Below are positions 49,856 through 53,165 of a DNA stretch of 53,165 nucleotides, piece by piece (positions within the stretch are counted from its first letter, which is position 1; each line of letters opens with the position of its first letter). Where the stretch lies: positions 1-53,165 of the forward strand of contig DIWG01000013.1 of NCBI GenBank assembly GCA_002423465.1. Direction: 5' to 3'. The notes under the pieces were generated by a model. The model saw nothing but the letters and a program-made list of their open reading frames with translations, did no database searches and was not told where the DNA came from. Made by a program: the position numbers and the translations under genes. This DNA is from Syntrophaceae bacterium UBA6112 (GTDB taxonomy: Bacteria; Desulfobacterota; Syntrophia; Syntrophales; UBA5619).

Positions 49856-50853
49856 ATCCGGAGCGCATCCACCAGGCTCTCCGGGTTCGCCCGTCCCTCG
49901 CCCGCTTTGCCAAAGGCCGTCCCGTGGTCCACAGAAACCCGGATGATGGGCAGGCCGCAGGTGATGTTGACGCCGGAGACGCTTCCCCAGGTGTTGGTCC
50001 GGGCGTCGTACTGAAAGCCGATGATCTTGGTGGGAATATGCCCCTGGTCGTGGTACATCACCACCACCAGGTCGTACTGGCCCCCCTGCATCTTGGAAAA
50101 AACCGTGTCGGGGGGGATAGGCCCTTCGACGTTGATCCCCTCCGCACGCATCTGCCGGATGGCCGGTTCGATCTCCTCGATCTCCTCGCGGCCCATGAGG
50201 CCGGCCTCCCCCGCGTGGGCGTTGAGTCCCGCCACGCCGATCCGCGGCTCTTCCACCCCCAGCTTCCGCACGGCGTCATACCCCAGCCGGATGACCCGGC
50301 AGACGCGCTCCTTCTTCACCCGGTCGCAGGCCTCGCGCATCGACACATGGGTGGAGACATGAATCACCCGGAAACGGTCGTGGACCAGCATCATCGCATA
50401 GTCCTTCGTATGGGTGAAATCGGCGTAGATCTCCGTATGACCGGAATAATGGAAACCGGCCAGGTTGATCGCCTCCTTGCTGATGGGTCCGGTCACGGTC
50501 GCGTCGATCTCGCCGGCCATGGCCAGATCGATCACCTTCTTCACGTATTCAAAGGAGGCGCGGCCCGTTTCGGCGGCGGAAATCTTGTGCCGGATGGCGT
50601 CCGGTTCGATATTCTTCAAATCCAGAACATCCATGACGCCGCACCGGAAAAGCCCCTCCCCGGGGGCAGCGACCGGCCTGACTTCAAGATCCAGCCCGGA
50701 AAACCGGATGGCCTCCCGCATCATCCGCGACTCCGCAACGGCCAGAGGCCGGCACATCTCATAGATCTCCGGCATGGCCAGGGCCTTTGCCGTAATCTCC
50801 GGTCCGATCCCCGCCGGATCGCCGACGCTGATTCCGATCAATGGCTTGCTCAA
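49828..50853 (-). CDS. pdxA2: PdxA2-type 4-phospho-erythronate/threonate dehydrogenase
   Basis: A 341-residue member of the PdxA family. The metal histidines are in SGHTEIYAD, STHVSMREA and MYHDQGHIPTK, and ISVGDPAGIGPEI opens the protein. The neighbour upstream is a DUF1537 kinase; that pairing defines the PdxA2 catabolic branch acting on 4-phospho-D-erythronate or D-threonate, not pyridoxine synthesis. The start is TTG at 50853, seven bases after a perfect GGAGG, and it shares four bases (TTGA) with the kinase stop. Its last codons lie in the 41-bp repeat, and its likely native terminator is now 22 kb away at 27322. Confidence 0.92.
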   Translation of the reverse strand: MSKPLIGISVGDPAGIGPEITAKALAMPEIYEMCRPLAVAESRMMREAIRFSGLDLEVRPVAAPGEGLFRCGVMDVLDLKNIEPDAIRHKISAAETGRASFEYVKKVIDLAMAGEIDATVTGPISKEAINLAGFHYSGHTEIYADFTHTKDYAMMLVHDRFRVIHVSTHVSMREACDRVKKERVCRVIRLGYDAVRKLGVEEPRIGVAGLNAHAGEAGLMGREEIEEIEPAIRQMRAEGINVEGPIPPDTVFSKMQGGQYDLVVVMYHDQGHIPTKIIGFQYDARTNTWGSVSGVNITCGLPIIRVSVDHGTAFGKAGEGRANPESLVDALRIASRFASPA

Positions 50854-52199
50854 AATGACTCCTCCTGAAAATGGGATAAAATATTGCCCGCCACCGCCAG
50901 CTTTTCTACGATTCTCACGAGCGCATCCTCTTTCCCGAAGGCGCCGGCCTTGGTTACAAGGGTGAGGCCATCCCATGGCCCGCCCCGCAAGTTCCCCCGC
51001 ACGATCCCCTCGAGCAATTCACCTTCCAGTTCGATTCCTTCATAGTCCAGCAATCGCAGGACGCCCAGGGCCGTATCGCCGCCGGTCAGGATCATCGCCA
51101 GGTCGCCCGCACCGATCCGCGCCCCCTGCAGCGCCTCGATGGTCACACCGGCCATCACACCGGCGATCCGCTGGGGAATGTCCGTTTCGCCTTCGCCGTT
51201 GCCGGTCCAGCGTTCGGCAAAGGTCCGGAAGATGACGCTTCCGCCCGCAAGGGCGCTCCCCAACAGGCGGGCGAGTTTCCGCCGACCTCTTATTTCCGTC
51301 TCACCGTTGCCGGAGACGAGATCCTTGGTGAGTTCGAAGGAAGGGAGGCCTCTGTCCTGAAGTCGCTGCAACTGCGCATGGGTCACGGCAGAGGCGCTGC
51401 CGCCGATAATCAGAACGTGTTGGAAGGTGCGTTGCCTCTCCGTGCCGATCGGAACCGGCCCGGGAACGACTATCCTTGCGACCTCCCCGGCCAGGCCGGC
51501 GGAGCCCGCAAGGAGGGGGACCGTTTCCATGGAAAGAGCGACGGCGGCAATCGTGGCCAGGTCCTGGCGGCTTACGGCATCAAAAATGATGATCCTGCGG
51601 CCCGCCCGCTGTTCTCTCTCCACGAGACTCCGCAAGGCATCCTTCCCGGACGCCATATGGGTCAGATCGATTGTCCCGATGGAAAGGGAGGTCTGTTTTG
51701 CCAGCAATTTGCAGATATGGGATTCCTGTACGGGTGATGCCGCGTCCCGGGCCGCCTCCGTGAGCGCCAGGGGTTTTTCTCCGACCATCATGATTCCCCC
51801 GACCAGCACCCGACCCTGTTCCGGGTAGGACGGGGCCAAAAAACAGAGGGGAAGATTCGTCGCCCGTAGGATGGCGTCGATCTCGGAACCGATGTTGCCC
51901 CGGAGGGTGGAATCGATCTTTTTGTAAAGAATCGGGAATCGTTTGGGGTCGAAGCTCTTCAGGAGACCGGACAGAATATCGAAGGCCTCCGCCGGGGGAA
52001 GGCCGCGGGTAATCGTGTTGATGACCAGGATGTCCTGCGCCGGTCGGGCGGCAAGGGGATCGCCCTCCCCGCGGAAGGGCACCAGGAGGGTTTTCAGGCC
52101 CCGCTTGGCGAACTGAACGCCCGCATCGGCCCCACCGGTCAGGTCGTCGGCAATGAGTAAGCCGTACTGCTTTTCCATGGCATTATGTCCGATGTCCAT
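50850..52199 (-). CDS. DUF1537 four-carbon acid sugar kinase
   Basis: A 449-residue DUF1537 (OtnK/DtnK-like) kinase that phosphorylates a four-carbon aldonate such as erythronate or threonate. The N-terminal LLIADDLTGGADAGVQFAKR and KKIDSTLRGNIGSEI, and the C-terminal nucleotide-site segment AMILTGGDTALGVLRLL, are typical. The ATG at 52199 has a GAGGGG site six bases upstream; the longer frame to 52349 has no site. It is coupled to pdxA2 by a four-base overlap, so kinase and dehydrogenase act in sequence. Confidence 0.9.
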   Translation of the reverse strand: MDIGHNAMEKQYGLLIADDLTGGADAGVQFAKRGLKTLLVPFRGEGDPLAARPAQDILVINTITRGLPPAEAFDILSGLLKSFDPKRFPILYKKIDSTLRGNIGSEIDAILRATNLPLCFLAPSYPEQGRVLVGGIMMVGEKPLALTEAARDAASPVQESHICKLLAKQTSLSIGTIDLTHMASGKDALRSLVEREQRAGRRIIIFDAVSRQDLATIAAVALSMETVPLLAGSAGLAGEVARIVVPGPVPIGTERQRTFQHVLIIGGSASAVTHAQLQRLQDRGLPSFELTKDLVSGNGETEIRGRRKLARLLGSALAGGSVIFRTFAERWTGNGEGETDIPQRIAGVMAGVTIEALQGARIGAGDLAMILTGGDTALGVLRLLDYEGIELEGELLEGIVRGNLRGGPWDGLTLVTKAGAFGKEDALVRIVEKLAVAGNILSHFQEESF

Positions 52200-52394
52200 G
52201 ACAAACCCCTCGGCCGCGCCCCCGGAGGGGGCAAAAATGACGACACTGACATATATGATCGCCGGAGAAATAACAAGTTTATCAATGGTCGAAGTGCCGG
52301 AGTATCCGTTGTTGCCCGTTTTTTTTGGAAACGTCGATCCGATCAGCATCCTTCCGGATCAGTTTCAGGGAGCGCACCGGCGGGCTTTCATCGC

Positions 52395-53165
52395 TCACCC
52401 CTTGCGTGCTCCCTCTTTTTTGAGCCGCGCAATCACCATCTGGGCCGCTATCCGGCCCGAGAGGATCGTGGACTCGTAGCCGCTGCCCATGGATGCGGCT
52501 CCGCCGACGAAGTCGAGCCCCCGGATGTAGCGCTCCTGCGGCGCGGCGAGCGAGCGGGCGATGACCGAGTCCCAGGGGGGCTGATTGTAGGTGTAGATCG
52601 CCCCTTTGAAGGCCCCGGTATAGCGGGCGAAGGTGGGCGGCGCCGCGATCTCCACCTCTTCGATATGCTCCCAGAGCGAACAGCCCACGGCCTGGCAGAA
52701 CTGGTCGATCATGGCCCGGGCCATCGTCTCCTTGGCCTTGTGGTACTCCTCCGGCTTCACGTCCTTCCAGACGTCCGGGCCCGGCAGGGCCGTGAGCGAC
52801 AGGATGGTCGTGCCCGGGGGAGAGCAGCCGGGATTGGCCTTGTTCAGGCAGATCGCCGCCTGCATGCGCGGCGGCTCGAAGGCGCAGAAGCTTTCAAAGG
52901 CCTTTTCGGTATCCATGTCCGGCCCGATGAAGTAGCCGTAGCTCTCGATGCCCAGGGCCTCGGGCGGGCAGTCGAGCCCCAGATAGACCACAAAGGCGCT
53001 CCCCCCGGTCTCCCGGGCGTTGGTCAGCTTGACGGCCCCTTCCGGGACCGCTCCGGGAGGATCGATCATCCGGCAGTAGACCAGGTTCGGAGAGGCGTTG
53101 GAGAGGACATGGCGCGCCCGGATCCTTTCGCCCGTGCCGGTTTCGACACCCGTGACCCGGCCCCC
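52395..53165 (-). CDS. Phytoene-desaturase-like FAD oxidoreductase, C-terminal part
   Basis: This reading frame is open to the right edge of the window, so only the last 256 residues are seen. The segment ERIRARHVLSNASPNLVYC and the C-terminal IRGLDFVGGAASMGSGYEST with GRIAAQMVIARL match the FAD-binding end of the CrtI/phytoene dehydrogenase-related family. Such proteins oxidise or isomerise polyenes and other lipids, and the substrate is unknown. It is on the same strand as the kinase/pdxA2 pair, 195 bp upstream, and need not be in their operon. Confidence 0.85.
   Translation of the reverse strand, partial: GGRVTGVETGTGERIRARHVLSNASPNLVYCRMIDPPGAVPEGAVKLTNARETGGSAFVVYLGLDCPPEALGIESYGYFIGPDMDTEKAFESFCAFEPPRMQAAICLNKANPGCSPPGTTILSLTALPGPDVWKDVKPEEYHKAKETMARAMIDQFCQAVGCSLWEHIEEVEIAAPPTFARYTGAFKGAIYTYNQPPWDSVIARSLAAPQERYIRGLDFVGGAASMGSGYESTILSGRIAAQMVIARLKKEGARKG

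Noticed and set aside
49798..50868. 356-codon plus-strand frame opposite pdxA2
   Set aside because: PdxA metal motifs lie on the minus strand; the plus frame only shares the repeat-encoded peptide with the left junction.
1..53165. CRISPR arrays, tRNA and rRNA genes, riboswitches
   Set aside because: No regularly spaced repeats, no cloverleaf-like or rRNA sequence, and no recognisable riboswitch core were seen when reading the intergenic regions.

Overview
The window looks like a chromosome segment of a strictly anaerobic, metabolically versatile bacterium, most likely a deltaproteobacterium (Desulfobacterota, for example a syntroph or sulfate reducer). This rests on gene content only: a tungsten-type aldehyde:ferredoxin oxidoreductase, UbiD/UbiX decarboxylation, a corrinoid methyltransferase pair, a sigma-54 activator, and four TRAP-type transporters. 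No ring-cleaving oxygenase is present. There are no rRNA or tRNA genes, CRISPR arrays, transposases or integrases that I can see.

Layout. 1-3000 (minus): TRAP dctQM preceded by an unusual regulator that fuses a GntR/FCD protein to a URO-D-like domain. 3100-5700: a secreted PLD-type nuclease, an SCP2 protein and an M24 (creatinase-like) protein. 5700-6900: a minus-strand PLP lyase of divergent composition. 7100-11200: a ThDP enzyme, an SDR and a GltS-type carrier. 11500-23100: housekeeping genes yqaA, mrfA and mrfB. mrfA and mrfB, adjacent in Bacillus subtilis, are here split by a block of about 7 kb with lower GC. That block holds a PrpR-like sigma-54 activator, a URO-D-type methyltransferase, TRAP dctPQM and a corrinoid protein. 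23250-27170: an aconitase-family hydratase with a consensus promoter, then a convergent DASS carboxylate transporter.

27401-49855 is the centrepiece. A block of about 22.4 kb is bounded by a perfect 41-bp direct repeat, and one copy forms the 3' end of pdxA2. The other copy sits next to what looks like the native pdxA2 terminator, just upstream of the DASS transporter. The simplest reading is that a catabolic island entered at the 3' end of pdxA2 and separated the DUF1537 kinase/pdxA2 pair from the DASS gene. The island carries an IclR regulator, an Fe-S flavoprotein, an unrecognised 481-residue protein, mhpD/mhpF/mhpE homologues (hydratase, acylating aldehyde dehydrogenase, aldolase), a TAXI-TRAP system, a molybdopterin-domain protein, a NadC-like protein, TRAP dctPQM, a MoaD-like protein, AOR, Fe-alcohol dehydrogenase, an M24 protein, UbiD and UbiX.

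How the genes may work together (inference). The TRAP systems import carboxylates. UbiD/UbiX decarboxylate, AOR and alcohol dehydrogenase interconvert acid, aldehyde and alcohol levels, and MhpD/E/F convert a 2-oxopentenoate-type intermediate to pyruvate and acetyl-CoA. This is the lower part of aerobic meta-cleavage placed in an anaerobic setting. 49800-53165 (minus) holds pdxA2, a DUF1537 kinase and the C-terminal part of a phytoene-desaturase-like FAD protein.

All functional calls are from reading motifs by eye; no searches were run.
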